Below are positions 33,729 through 45,667 of a stretch of 64,000 nucleotides of DNA, piece after piece. Under the pieces are notes generated by a model. It worked only from the letters and a program-made list of their open reading frames with translations, was not told the DNA's origin and searched no databases. Origin of the DNA: Perkinsus olseni (taxonomy: Eukaryota > Perkinsozoa > Perkinsida > Perkinsidae); the NCBI GenBank assembly GCA_013115135.1, contig JABANP010000070.1, forward strand, positions 62,001 through 126,000. Reading direction: 5' to 3'. How positions within the stretch are numbered: the stretch's first letter is position 1; every line of letters begins with the position of its first letter. The position numbers and the translations under genes were made by a program.

Positions 33729-34490
33729 TCCATTGCTTCTTGCACGAACACGGCTAGCTTATACAGTGATAACATCACCATAATGATAGTATAAAATGAT
33801 ATTTATACCACTTGTATTAAACTTATATTACTTATGCTTATATCACCGATGATAAGTATCAATCGATCATTGCTAATTATGTTCCAAGTAAGTAGCGATT
33901 CATCAATGAAAATGACAATAAATTATCATCACCATGAATTAAGGGTTCTTACAACCATTTAAACATCAAGAGACATTGCGACACAGAACCGTCGAGGTCC
34001 GGTTCAACAGGTTGAACCGTACCCTATGAATAGCAACTTCGGTGCTAGTCATACTGCCGGCGTTGGACTCTAAACTCACACTCAGAAGCGAACTGAAAAA
34101 ACTGTAACTGATGTAAATCCCACCTTTGCTGCTCCGCGAAGCCGTTCATCGGCAACTCTCCGAAGACTTGAGGCACTCTGCTGCTCAGCGAGCACATCGA
34201 GCGTCTCGTAAAATTAGCGTTGTAACTGCGAAGAAACAATCACAAAACTTCACCCTAGCCAAGCTCAGTGGACTCGCAACTTACTTTCGCGCCCACAATG
34301 ACGTTCCCCTGGCCCGAGCAAAACGCCCAGCCGCCCCGCTCATTCTTGAAGCGGAGCCCATTCTACGAACAAACTTACCAAATGCTGTGCAAATTCTAAC
34401 AGTAGGGCGCGCGCGAGTTGGAAAGACTCTAGCGCGCGCCCGGAAAATCGATTGCTTTTTTGATATCTCGGTGTCGATGCGTACTCGAAG

Positions 34491-34516
34491 TTGAACACCC
34501 CCCGGGGGGTGTTCAA
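34491..34516. repeat. Perfect 26-bp palindrome
   Basis: TTGAACACCCCCC is followed directly by its exact reverse complement. It forms the left edge of the fold-back element that follows. Confidence 0.9.
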
Positions 34517-34595
34517 TAGACCTCTCCTGAGTTTCAGGAGCGCTCCCAGGATTGAATTTAACGTGTAAAATACGATCCTGGGAGCGTTCTCGCAT
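34498..34595 (+). repeat. Fold-back repeat, second copy
   Basis: It shares GTGTTCAATAGAC, CTCTCCTGA, the CGCTCCCAGGAT/ATCCTGGGAGCG inverted pair and the core TTGAATTTAACGTGTAAAA with the intron at 29998-30118, in opposite genomic orientation. Confidence 0.65.
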
Positions 34596-34740
34596 GTACG
34601 CATGGTTTCTCTTCTAATCGATCACTACCTGTTTTCGACGCAGCTCATTCGATGAAATTGTGGCTGGTACGTCCCGACGGCTTGGGATGGTTCACCGCGG
34701 CGTTTGTTGCGGATACTGACTGAGTCAAAATAGTAACCTT

Positions 34741-35290
34741 CGACGACTAGAAATTATCCTAGTGGAGCGCGGAGAGAATCCGATGTCAGCGCCACGTGAG
34801 CTCTTCTCGAGTATATCTGCCCTTGTCGCATCACTTCGAGAGCATTACTATGTAAAATTTTTGGCAGTTTCTCGTTCTTCCCTATAGCGCATTTCATGAC
34901 TGTTGTTTTCCTTATTAAGGCCTTTTGGGACGAGTAGAAACTGTCCCTATGAAGCGGAGAGGATCCTTAAATCAGCTTAATACAGACTCTTCTCGAGTAT
35001 CGCCGTCAATGACGGTGCCCTGGTTTTGAAGTATTCCCATAGTCAGTTCTTCGTTTTCCGTTGTTCCCTGAACAGCATCTCATGACTGTCGCTTCCCTCA
35101 TTGGGACGAGTAAGAACTGTCCTGATGCAGCGGGGAGACTGCCATCGCAGCTTAGTGGGAAATCTTGTCGAGTATCATCGTCATTGACGTTGCCCTAAGA
35201 GCATTTTTATTAGTTGACTTTTGTCAGTTTCTCCGTTTCTCGTTGTTCCCTGTACAGCATCTCATGACTGTCTCGTTTTCGTCATTGAAG
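34741..35290 (+). repeat. Three tandem copies of a ~184-bp unit ending at the MFS-A start codon
   Basis: Each copy has a TCTCGAGTAT- or TGTCGAGTAT-like box, a CAGTTTCTCG/CAGTTCTTCG box, TGTTCCCT and then ATGACTGT. The ATGACTGT motifs sit at 34896, 35082 and 35264, so the periods are 186 and 182 bp. Only the last opens into the MFS-A reading frame. Confidence 0.75.
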
Positions 35291-38200
35291 GCTCTCCTGC
35301 CCCTCCCCGAAAAAGTCCGGGAGGGCCCCTTGTCTCCTGAGGAGTACTACGCCCTCAGCTACCCCAAGCGGTTGGTGTACAGAACCAAGTACAACCCGAG
35401 AAGGGTATTGGACTTGGTCATCCTCTTCGTTGGCATCTTCATTGAATGGGTCGGAAGTACTCTGCTGGCCCCAGTCACTCCTTGGTGAGTTGCGTAGTTC
35501 GTTCACTTCACAGCTTCAGTGTGCATGCGTGTTCAGGTATATCGAGGATCTAGCTCCGGATATGAATCAGGGTACGGCTGCCTCCATTCTTATGGCTGCC
35601 TACGCTGTTGGGACATTCCTTGCATCTCTTGTTACCGGACCACTCAGTGATAGGTAGTGCACTGGGAGGGCTCCTCTCAGGGTTATCATGTTGATAGTAG
35701 TCCGACGTCTCGCCTAGGTTTCCCTAGGCATTTCTGTGTGTCCGAGTAGATCTGAAAAGGGGAAGTCTAGGGTTACTCCTCGGGGTGGTAGAACACTCGG
35801 TGTTGCTCTCAGGCTCGGTCGCCGTCCTGTCCTGCTCGCCGCAATGGCCATCTACACTGTAGCCCAGTTCCTCATGGCTAACGCTTGGGACATCGCTAGC
35901 TTTGCAGGGTTCCGTGCCATGGCTGGTGTATCTGCTGGTAATAATGGAGGGTGCGAGGGTCGAACCTGCGATGTCTGGAGCGGTGTGGTTTTTTAAGGTA
36001 CTCGTCCTGTCATCATATCCTTCCTCACTGATAGTAGTCGTCCGATCGATATGAAGTTGTACGGTGTGCTTATGGGACTGCATGTCGTCGTGGGCCAGAG
36101 CGTCGGTCCCGCTATTGGTAAGGCTTCACATGCTGTCCCCGGCCACGGTGTACTGCGCAACCGATCGTGTCTTAGAAGTGGGGGAAGAATTCAGCCCTTT
36201 CAGGAAGGGGTGGAGCGTTGTTTCCTTGTGTCCCTTTTGAAGGAGGAAAACCTGTTCCTGTTCCAGTCGATCGTTTGAGGACGTCATCTTTTTAGGTGGA
36301 GCTTTGGCGGCCGTCTCCCTTGTCGTTCCCTTTCTACTTCATGGGTGTGGTCTCTGCCGTAATCCTCATCTTGGAAGTTCTCTTCTTGCGCGAATCGTTG
36401 GAGAAGGACAAGGACGGGATGCCGGTGAACAAGTTCGCCCATCCCGACGAGAAGGAGCCGCCGAGAAACAAATTCCTCTGGCCGACTGTCGTGGTCCTCG
36501 GCATAGTTTCCTTCTGTGCTCAGTAAGTTCGGCGAGGATGCGCGGCGGAGGCAGCGGCGTTGAAGCAATTCTTGTTTACCACTTTGTCGAAAGTTAAATC
36601 GAATCCAAAACCCTCGTTGTGAGTAGGAAGTCGTAGGCAGACTGGGACAATTATTGTGCAGTATAGGAACGGTCTTTATTGATGTATGTTATTCGACGCT
36701 GACGGTAGCTTTTTCACTGGAGAGGCTGATCAGGCCACGTCTCGAAATTTGTTCGCAATCTCACTTTTTTGCGATGCTCGTTGTGATCGTATCCGACGCT
36801 GATGGTAACTATTAGGCCCAGAGGCGTTGACCGGGCCACGTCACGAAATTGATTCGCAGCCGCAATCCGCTACTCATGCGATGTTCGTTGTGATCGTTGA
36901 CCATTTCCCCTGGGAGGCCGACCAGGTCACTAGAAATCGATAAATTGATTCACAATCTGCCACCCATGTTGGGCCGCATGTCCTGTTTGCCAGGTATCTA
37001 GGTATCAACTGGGCTACAGTGTTTGGACTGCTCGGAGCGGACGAGTACCATCTGTCCTCCTCTGAGAACGGAGGAGCTCAGGGCATTCAGGCTGTTGGAA
37101 CGATCTTCACTAATCTCATCTACCTACCCCTAACGCGTAGGTCTTTTGGGATGCGGTCGCGTTTTCGAAACTCCAACCCGGATAGATTTGACGGGATGGA
37201 GTATCTTTTTCTTCGCAAAAAAATGTACTGCATCCCACTTTCGGTTGGCTGAAGTTAAGCTGAAGCGTTGAATGATGGACGGTGTTATCGGAGTTCGTAC
37301 GAGTGTTTCTTCTCAGAGTTCATCCCTGCTGCTCTTCTGGGCTGTTCTGGTTTGGTGCTTGCCATGGTAATCGTGGTGGTGCCCTTCATACACAGTCTGG
37401 TTGGAGTCATTTTCCTGGGTATGGGACTGCAGGCAGGAAGTAATACGAGCAGAAACACGCTTAATTGAATAGAATAAGTTCTTCGGGTAGAGTATTACTG
37501 CGTTCCAGGCCGGTATAAATGCATGCGAATTGAATTATCCAATTCGAGGCGCTTCTCGCATCGTATATAGTGAAAGGGATCCGTTGTGAGTCGAGCCCAG
37601 CCTGTCTTGTCGCGTGCCATATTTTTTTATCCGTGGGATTCTTCGGCGAGTGGGAAGGGCTGTTAGAGATTTAGGCTTCGGTTGGCCGAGGTATCACCTC
37701 TTCCCGTTCAGTTGGTCTGTACTTTGCCGGTCAAGCCTTCTTCACTGCTGTCATATCTCCGCCCAAGAAGAGAGGACTCATCAACTCCTGCGTTATGGGA
37801 GCTTCCAATATCGGTAATATGGTGATGAGTCTTTGACGATCACTCGAGTGGGAGGCGGCCCGATAGATTTCTGGACCCTGTACGGTTCCGAGCGCGAGCA
37901 TTCGAGAGGTGCTTTTAGGTGGCTTCGTTGGCCCCTTGGTTGCTGGAAATCTCTACGATCTGAACGTGGCCTATCCCTTTTACCTCAGCGTCATCCTCTC
38001 TGGTGTTGGAGCGATCTCTTGTAAGCTATTGTGGGTCGTCTTCTTGTGTTCGAATGGCGTTCGTAAGGGCGGGGTGTCATTTTAAACTTGCGGCAAGAAT
38101 TGGGAATTTCTGCGGTGCGCCTCCGTTATGCTCGTGAGGATGTTCTTGAGTGCTATCCGGTGGAGTTTGGTGAGAGATTCGGTCAAAGACCAAGTTAGTT

Positions 38201-38452
38201 TCCAGCGTTCGTGTGATGGCTAAGTGGGCTCGTTGGGTAGCGGCATTCTCAATGATGAACGCACGTTAGAATCTGCCTCAGTCGTGGGTATTCGCTACAA
38301 CCTCAGGTGCGTTTGTGTATTTCGGCATCAACTATCAGATGAGCCTGTTCAAGCAGGCCGCCAACGAAGGCGCTAAGCAAAGTACTTCTGAGGAGTCCAA
38401 TGTGTCTATCACGGACACTGTGGCCAGCTCTGTGGCTGGGGAGAGCGTATAA
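35264..38452 (+). CDS. MFS transporter, drug:H+ antiporter type, tandem copy A (one frameshift)
   Basis: Membrane proton-coupled exporter by family; substrate unknown. Ten exons: 35264-35484, 35537-35653, 35813-35937, 35998-36117, 36296-36522, 36994-37136, 37317-37439, 37712-37813, 37919-38020, 38307-38452. The exons total 1426 bp, one more than a multiple of three. Against copies B-D, exon 5 holds a single extra G near 36325, just before SFPFYFMG, so as given the frame breaks halfway. Motif A is GPLSDRLGRRP across intron 2. RAMAGV corresponds to motif B and GQSVGPAIG to the antiporter motif C. The C-terminal tail is hydrophilic. Intron phases 2,2,1,1,2,1,1,1,1 match copies B and D. The start codon sits in the last of three tandem repeats. 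Confidence 0.8.
35938..35997 (-). repeat. tRNA-like sequence forming intron 3 of MFS-A
   Basis: The 60-bp intron, read on the minus strand, contains GCAGGTTCGACCCTCGCACC, which resembles a tRNA T arm and its 3' flank. No full cloverleaf. Confidence 0.4.
36660..36990. repeat. Diverged tandem repeat (~125 bp, nearly three copies) in intron 5 of MFS-A
   Basis: Repeated boxes in order: CGACGCTGA, GGTAACT/GGTAGCT, GGCCACGTC, CGAAATT, TTCGCA, GCGATG and CGTTGTGATCGT. The last copy is the most diverged. Confidence 0.65.
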
Positions 38453-39049
38453 ATGCGACGACGATAGTTCTTCTTCCTCTTAACTCTGCTGCTGATTTCT
38501 TTCCTCGACAAAAGTTGCTCAGCATTATACTCATGGTAGCACCGAATGCTGTTAGCTTCCTTCCCTTACTAAGGGTAGGTTGTGCTATCTACTTCCAACT
38601 ATGTCAACTCCTTGCTCTAGAAGGATCTTGGGTCCTTCGACATGCTCAGCCCTGGCGGTGTTATCGTCGGGCATCGAGCTGTGTATAGACAGTTCTGTTG
38701 TATGTTGTCGGTGTTGTTGACAGTTGTCGGTCCTTCTCAACATCACTTATACTCCGAGAGTTTCGAGTTCACAGTCAGTTCAATTACAGGATGCCGACTT
38801 GAAAGGGCCCATGCCTCGTAAATTTGTAGAGCGAACGAGTTAAGAGTTGTACCGCACGTCAATTGAATGCTCTCGTCGTGCTCTACCTTACCTCGGTTTC
38901 AGCGGCATCTTATTCGTAAGTTCTACGGTGAAAAGTCGCGGAAATCTGTTGGCAGAATCTTGTCTCGCTAGCTGAACTGCTCCCACATCTCGATGGATTG
39001 TTTCAGTGTTCACGTGTTAGTTTCTCAGTATTGCTCATTAATAATATAT
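38453..39049. other. Spacer between MFS-A and MFS-B, with dispersed repeat copy 2
   Basis: No gene. 38783-38880 carries the second copy of the repeat found at 31735-31860. Confidence 0.55.
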
Positions 39050-42000
39050 ATGGCGTGCCACTGGTATCGGAAGATATTGCCGATTCCTGATGGGGGCAGC
39101 GATGGTCCGCTGCCCCCGAATGACTATTATAACCTCAATCATTGGAAGAGATTACTCTATCGACTGAAATACAGACCAAGGCGTGTGGCGGACTTGACTA
39201 TGATATTCTTTAGTATCTTCCTCGAGTGGCTGGGAAGTACACTCTTGGCGCCTGTCACTCCATGGTAATATCATCGTCGGAGCATGCGCAATTGGCGTTT
39301 GGAAAGGAATTTGGGAGGGATTATCGAAACGGATGGTATAGCTCTTTTCCCCCATCTGTCGAGAGAGCGGCGCGGCGTACTCGCCTTCTATTACTATCGG
39401 GTGGGGGTGTATGGTTTAATCTAGTTATCAAGGCTCGATATTCTCAGCCAATTTATTTACTTTACCGCGGGTATATCACACTGAGGACAGAAAATATTAT
39501 CTGTTTGGTATGAGCAAGTGCCATAGAGGTAGAAGGTCTTGAAGACAGGCCGCGAGATGTAGCAGTCATCACTGCATAGGGAACGATTTTCTCTATTTAC
39601 TCGACAGCTCATCACTGCTGTTGCCGTGGGTATACACGAATACAGAACTATCGGCGTGTTATTTTTTCGGTTTTGGTAGGTACGTAGAGGAGCTTGCACC
39701 CGATATGAATCAAGGCACCGCAGCCTCTATTCTCATGGCTTCCTACGCAGTCGGCACGTTCATCGCTTCTCTCATCAGCGGTCCGCTTTCTGACCGGTAG
39801 GCGTGAGCTTCTCAGCTTCCCATGTCTCATTTCCAAAGTTTAAGGGTATCTTCGATTCCCAGGTTCGGTCGCCGGCCTGTCTTCCTCGCGGGAATGACAA
39901 TCTATACTGTGGCGCAGTTCTTGGTAGCCAATGCATGGGATCTCACGACCTTTGCTGTATTCAGGGCGATTGGTGGAACTGCTGCAGGTAGTAACTAGGC
40001 TTCGTTGGGTTAGAAATTCGACCTCATCCCGTCGTTGTGTGCAACCCTACGAGGTGGCGGGATCGAGGCAACTTTTGAAGAGGGAGGGCATTCCTAAAGT
40101 GGAATATATAAGGAGAAGAAAAACATCCCTCGAGTGAATTATACATGGGGGTCGTAATTTTGGCAGGGCCCATAACGGGCCGCCCGCCCATCCTAGGCGC
40201 GGGCCGCTCAGTGCTCTGATACTTTTCTTGTGCCACCAAGAAAGTAGTGACTCATGTGGCATGATTCATATCGTATGATACACGTGCACCATTTTCCTGC
40301 CTTGATGAGTAACGCAAAGAAACTACCCCTCCGGCGGGTTACGGGAGGGGAAACAATTACCTCAGAGAATGCCGCTGACAAACTCTTTTCCGAGCCAAAC
40401 AAACTCAGGGATTTTTATCTCATAAAAGTTTTTGATTTTGTTGAGCATGGGGTTCGACGCATCGGGAGACCGTTCTATATTCATCTCTCTCAGGAAGCCG
40501 TCCCGTCATCATCGCATACCTCATCGACAGTAGTAGACCGGTCGACATGAAGCTATATGGTGCCTTTCTTGGTCTATCTGTGGTTGTTGGTCGAAGCATC
40601 GGTCCCATAATTGGTAGTACGGGGGTGCCTGGTTCAGTCAATGGCATCAAGGGCCAGCCGGCGAGGCTGGTCTCGTCATTTATGCGGCTTTTCAATGTGA
40701 CCTAGGATATTCAGTTTTTCATCGCTTCATTGCTGGTCATACATGAAAGAAACGGTGATTGCTCTCTACAGTGTGGATGTTCTAGATGTAGTTATCGCCC
40801 TGCCGTATCCCCACCCTGCGAAAATATCGAGTTGCGCGAGAATTTTTGGGATTTTTTACAAGGATCTAGAAAAATTGATTGGTTCGCTTGATAAGTACGA
40901 CTGAATCCAGAGAAATTGGCGGGTTCGCTGGGATAGGGAACTTAAGATGAATTCCGTTATCATATAATCTATAGTAACGCGCGTGTCATCGTTTGCGTTC
41001 TTCGGTATAAAAACCCGTTTCGAAGTACGGAAATCCTTTTTCTTCTATCAATCAAGCGTGCTCTTTTCAGGCGGTGCATTGGCAAGCGTTTCCCTCTCTT
41101 TCCCATTCTATTTCATCGGCATTGTGGCGGCAGTGTTGCTCATGCTCATGTTTCTGTTCCTGAGAGAGTCTCTCGTGAAAGACAAGAACGGGAACCCTAT
41201 TAAACCAGCAGGGATGAATATGGTGGATCCGCCCCGGAATAAGTATCTTGTCCCGACCGTTATGTGCCTTTCTTTGGCTTCCTTTTGCGGACAGTAAGTC
41301 GCGATTTCGCTCGCATGTGCAATCCATTCTCGTTTGGCTCGAGCTCTACTCGAGAGAGCAACGGTCTGGGTTATTCGACCCATTGGCTTCTCGACGCTTT
41401 CGCATCCGTTTCTCGATTATTCGTTGAATAGAATTTTTGGGGCTCATTCCTTCTCAAACGTTGCCAACTTCTGTCTTTTTGGCAGGACTATTGGAATTAC
41501 TTGGCAGACTGTGTTCGGACTCATTGGTGTTGATTACTATGGCCTGACGACTTCCCAGAACGGCTCGGCCTTGGGAGTTCAGGCAGTGGCTCCTGTCGTG
41601 ATGAACCTCATCTACTTGCCCCTCACGCGTAAGGTGTGGATGCGAACGGGTGCTTCGAGAAATCGACAGTCTCTGGCTGAACAGTCATAGGCCGATCGCA
41701 CGGTTCTTACCAAAGCTGCGCAATTGAGTCACTCTCAATAGACACGAGTGATTGGCAGCAGGGCATTTTGCTGCGGATGGATTTTCGCCTTCGGAAGTTT
41801 ATCAGGGGTCCTCTCACTTCAGACTTCATTCCCGCTGCCCTGGTTGGCAGCATGGGGATGCTCATTTCGATGATCATAATGGTGGTTCCCTTTGTCCATA
41901 ATCTCGCAGCAGTCATAGTCTTGGGCCTCTGCATGCAAGCAGGAAGTAAGAAAATCGATCATCAGGGCGGGCGCTAGCAGTATTGACTGTTCTTCTCAGC

Positions 42001-44180
42001 ATCGCTATATTTTGCCGGCCAAGCGTATTACAACTCTGTTATAGCCCCTCCAAAGAAGAGAGGTCTCGTCAATTCTTGCGTGATGGCATCGTCAAACGTC
42101 GGTGAGCCGAAAGTTGTCTTTTCCGGACCGCAATTCATTCTCATAGAATCTATTCCATTCGGAAGCCTATTTGCCGAAATTGGCTTTCTTAGTCGTGAAA
42201 TTGTGTGCCTTATTCGCGGTATCGAATTCCTTATTTGAGGCCTGCCGCTAAAATGACTTCTTTATCCGCCAATTGTATCCCCCCACCTCGACCCTATCCG
42301 CCAATTCGCTGATGTCTCAACAACAACAACAACAACTCGCTAATGTGATGATATCATCCTCGACCCCCATATAGGCTACGGCAACGGCCCTATCCGCCAA
42401 TTTGCTGATGTCTCAACAACAACAACTCGCTAATGTGATGATATCATCCTCGACCCCCATATAGGCTACGGCAACGGCAACCCTATCCGCCAATTTGCTG
42501 ATGTCTCAACAACAACAACAACTCGCTAATGTGATGATATCATCCTCGACCCCCATATAGGCTACGGCAACGGCCCTATCCGCCAATTTGCTGATGTCTC
42601 AACAACAACAACAACTCGCTAATGTGATGATATCATCCTCGACCCCCATATAGGCTACGGCAACGGCCCTATCCGCCAATTTGCTGATGTCTCAACAACA
42701 ACAACAACAACTCGCTAATGTGATGATATCATCCTCGACCCCCATATAGGCTACGGCAACGGCAACCCTATCCGCCAATTTGCTGATGTCTCAACAACAA
42801 CAACAACTCGCTAATGTGATGATATCATCCTCGACCCCCATATAGGCTACGGCAACGGCAACCCTATCCGCCAATTTGCTGATGTCTCAACAACAACAAC
42901 AACTCGCTAATGTGATGATATCATCCTCGACCCCCATATAGGCTACGACAACGGCCCTATCCGCCGCATAGGCTTTTGAATGGTATAGTCCGCGACTCGT
43001 GACATACGGAAAACATACGATTTGCAACGAGAAAAATGCAACGTCGTGTTAAAGTGAGGCCACTTTGCCACGCTGCGCGAGAACACCGGTCGAGCGATTG
43101 GAGCACTGATGGACCACTAAGTACTGCTACAACGTGGCATAGTAGCCTCAATCCTGCATGCTGCTTCCTTTATTCATGGACTGTGTGTCTCGTTTTACAC
43201 CGTGAACTCACAAGGTAGTGACTTGAAGAGACCCAGTCACATTCATCGATGAATTTCCTTGTCCTGCTAAAAACTCCGTCTGTTTCTCGCAACGGGATTC
43301 CACTTCGTGTCATGTGACGAGTTGCTGTTTCACGCTGTGAACAAGTGGGGCTCTCAGGCAGAACCGAATCTCTCGACACAGCCTGTGTTCCCGTCTACCT
43401 TCTCGTCCCATACTTTTTGAGAGCGTCGTGCTCGAATACTAGAATCATCGAACGTCGCCATTAGAAGGGAGATGAGGGGAAGGGTTTTAATGCCATCGCC
43501 CATCATCGCTGTCTCCTCTAATGTTAACAACGTGTAGGCGAGTGTCCGATTATGAAACGGAGTCGTAGCGGAATTATTCATGTCACCACTGTGCTGAATC
43601 AATAGCTTTCTTCTTGAGACACCATCAACTCCTGTGGCACGCATGCGCATACCACACTTCACGCTCCTTGCACAAGGCCGAACTTGGCTGTCAGTGCTCA
43701 TCAACCCTCAATATAGTTACATTTGCATTCCTCTACTGATGTTATTTTCAGGTGGAATAGTGGGACCGTTGGTCGCCGGTGATCTGTATGATCTTGGTTT
43801 GTTCGATCCATTCTACTTCAGTATTTCCCTTTCAGCCACAGGCTTCGTAGCATGTAAGCCATTCAGTGGGGGGGCGCGGTTCAGTCTGTTGACTAGGCTC
43901 TACTCATCAAGCCAGGAATGTTTCAGCCAGAGCGCGGTCATCGTCAGCCCCTGGGATACTTTCTTTCGTCCCGGCAGAATCTTTTTCGGCGACTACGGGG
44001 TCGGTAAGGGTAAAATCATGCTGAGGTTTTTCTTTTGGGTTAGGCATCGGTATCTTCTTTGGTATGAGATACCAGATGAACCTCTATCGATCAGCCCAGC
44101 GAGACTCCCGAGAGCGGGCGCAAGGGCAGGACGAAGACGCCGATCGTGCAACGGTGGCGTCCCCGAGGTCGCACGAGTGA
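39050..44180 (+). CDS. MFS transporter, drug:H+ antiporter type, tandem copy B
   Basis: Ten exons: 39050-39264, 39680-39796, 39863-39987, 40494-40613, 41071-41293, 41486-41628, 41823-41945, 42000-42101, 43752-43853, 44044-44180. They total 1407 bp, an intact 468-codon frame with the same intron phases as copies A and D. Family marks: LEWLGSTLLAPVTPW (first membrane segment), GPLSDRFGRRP (motif A), GRSIGPIIGG (antiporter motif C) and SFPFYFIGIVAAVLLMLMFL (mid-protein membrane segment). The last exon gives a charged, Arg/Glu-rich tail that differs from the other copies. Intron 8 is unusually long (1650 bp) because it contains a minisatellite. Start chosen at MACHWYRK by comparison with copy D; the substrate cannot be told from sequence. 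Confidence 0.85.
42292..42963. repeat. Minisatellite of seven ~93-99-bp units in intron 8 of MFS-B
   Basis: Units start with CCCTATCCGCCAATTTGCTG at 42292, 42388, 42481, 42574, 42667, 42766 and 42862, with a truncated unit at 42955. Unit lengths are 96, 93, 93, 93, 99, 96 and 93. The differences come from the number of CAA triplets and of GGCAAC hexamers. All six frames contain stops, so it is non-coding. Confidence 0.95.
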
Positions 44181-45139
44181 ACGACTCAGTCCCTGCCTAC
44201 CAGACGACGTCTTTCTTCTGCCATGCGCTCGGTGATTGTCCGTATTCGGAGTGCCTCTCCCGTTTGTGGAGAGACTATGTTTATCGTTTACATAATACCT
44301 TTACTTGATTCAGTGTTGTTGTGGTTCTACAGCTTCCTTCTTACTTCAGTGGTGATGAAAAAGACTTTCGTGAAGAACTTCTCTGATTGAGTTGACGTCA
44401 TCAATCAACAGCTTCATGCATGGTGCTGGAAAAAGCAGTAAAAACTGCGTGATTTAGGGTAGCCAATTTGCGCCTTTGTCAGCCAGTTGATATCAACCAT
44501 TAAGAAAATGTGAACACAGTGAGCTCACAGATGAGACCCTCGCAATCCGAACACTCGCCAACCTACCCGTACCCGAACGTAATGCATCTTCAAGCCTGGG
44601 ATCGATGAATAGTGAGGTCATGAGATGAGGACACCTGATGCAGCCTAAGACATAATCAGTATTGATCTCATCTCTCGATAACCGAGATCCGTCTTCCTGC
44701 TGGTACCCGAGGGCAGACGGAGAGTTTGACCAGTGACGTGTGGTGGACTGTGAACCTTTGATGGACTGTGAACCTTTGACACGCGCGAACACACGCATGA
44801 AAGCTGAAGGCTGAGCCTGGCGATTGCGATGCGAATGGTTGGTTAACCATGGCGGGTGATACGATCAACCCGTCCTGTAAGAACTGAAGAGCCTACTTTA
44901 GCTGAGTTTCGTCGTGACTGATTGTTCGATTGATCCGCACGGATCTCTCCCGTTCATGCTCCATGTGTTGTTGGTCAGACGACGAAGAGGAGGCGGTCAG
45001 TCGTCGGCCAGGTCTCCCACCACCTCCGGCATACGGCAACCATACTGTTGGTATAGCATTGGGACTCTTGAACGACTGTGGACGGCAGCCTGCTGGGGAA
45101 CTCAGGGGGACAGTGGTTGTGTGACGCCGCGGGACCGTG
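44181..45139. other. Intergenic region between MFS-B and the retroelement
   Basis: About 1 kb. It has a short direct repeat (GGACTGTGAACCTTTGA twice, near 44745-44780). A plus-strand open frame near 44930-45124 (CSMCCWSDDEEE, then a Pro-rich stretch) has no recognised match. No gene called. Confidence 0.45.
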
Positions 45140-45540
45140 TGTGGGCGGATATCTTCAACGTCGTGATCGAGTCGTCGATTGATACTATAGGTAGTCGATG
45201 CCAGTGACTCTGGTAACACAATCCCAAAGGCAATACAGATATCAGATAATAGTTGAGCTGCTGCTGACGAGTTGGCGGACGGGCCAACTGTAATCCACAA
45301 AAGAATCCACGAAAGACTCTAAATGCAATCGATCCTTTGACGCATACACATACAAGCTGCGCTTAACACTCTCGCGCCCGCCAAATACTGTCTATCTGTC
45401 TACCTTGCACGCACGGGCCGCACAGTCAAAAAGTTAAAGCAGCAAGTAAGGCCGAACGGAGTCGATTTACATATAGCGAACAATCGATATCTCGCAGCTA
45501 GAACACTGGCCAACAGGAGCGGGCAGATCCTCCTGCCACA
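45140..45540 (-). repeat. 3' LTR (left copy)
   Basis: 401 bp, starts TGTGGGCGG and ends CTGCCACA on the plus strand. Preceded by CGTG. Reads the same as the right copy. Confidence 0.95.
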
Positions 45541-45551
45541 TCTCGTCCCCT
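45541..45551 (-). promoter_or_regulatory. Polypurine tract
   Basis: On the minus strand AGGGGACGAGA directly precedes the 3' LTR, the expected place and composition for priming plus-strand DNA synthesis. Confidence 0.7.
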
Positions 45552-45667
45552 GTAAATCTGGCGCAGTGAGGAAATAACTTCAACAATAAAAAGGCAGCTA
45601 AGGAAACAATACGCATCTAGCGAAGTGAAATAGCGAATTGGGACAGGCTGCACGCAGAACGTGACAG

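Larger units (their letters stand above)
33729..35263. other. Intergenic region upstream of MFS-A
   Basis: It contains AT-rich simple-sequence DNA near 33770-33960, a minus-strand open frame of unknown nature at 34045-34239, a perfect palindrome, a second fold-back element and three tandem copies of a promoter-proximal repeat (listed separately). Confidence 0.5.

Noticed and set aside
42292..42963. CRISPR-like regular repeat array
   Set aside because: Units are contiguous with no unique spacers, and the DNA is eukaryotic and intronic: a minisatellite.
44893..45139. Host exon interrupted by the retroelement
   Set aside because: The open frame near 44930-45124 stops before the LTR and nothing matching resumes after 55405.
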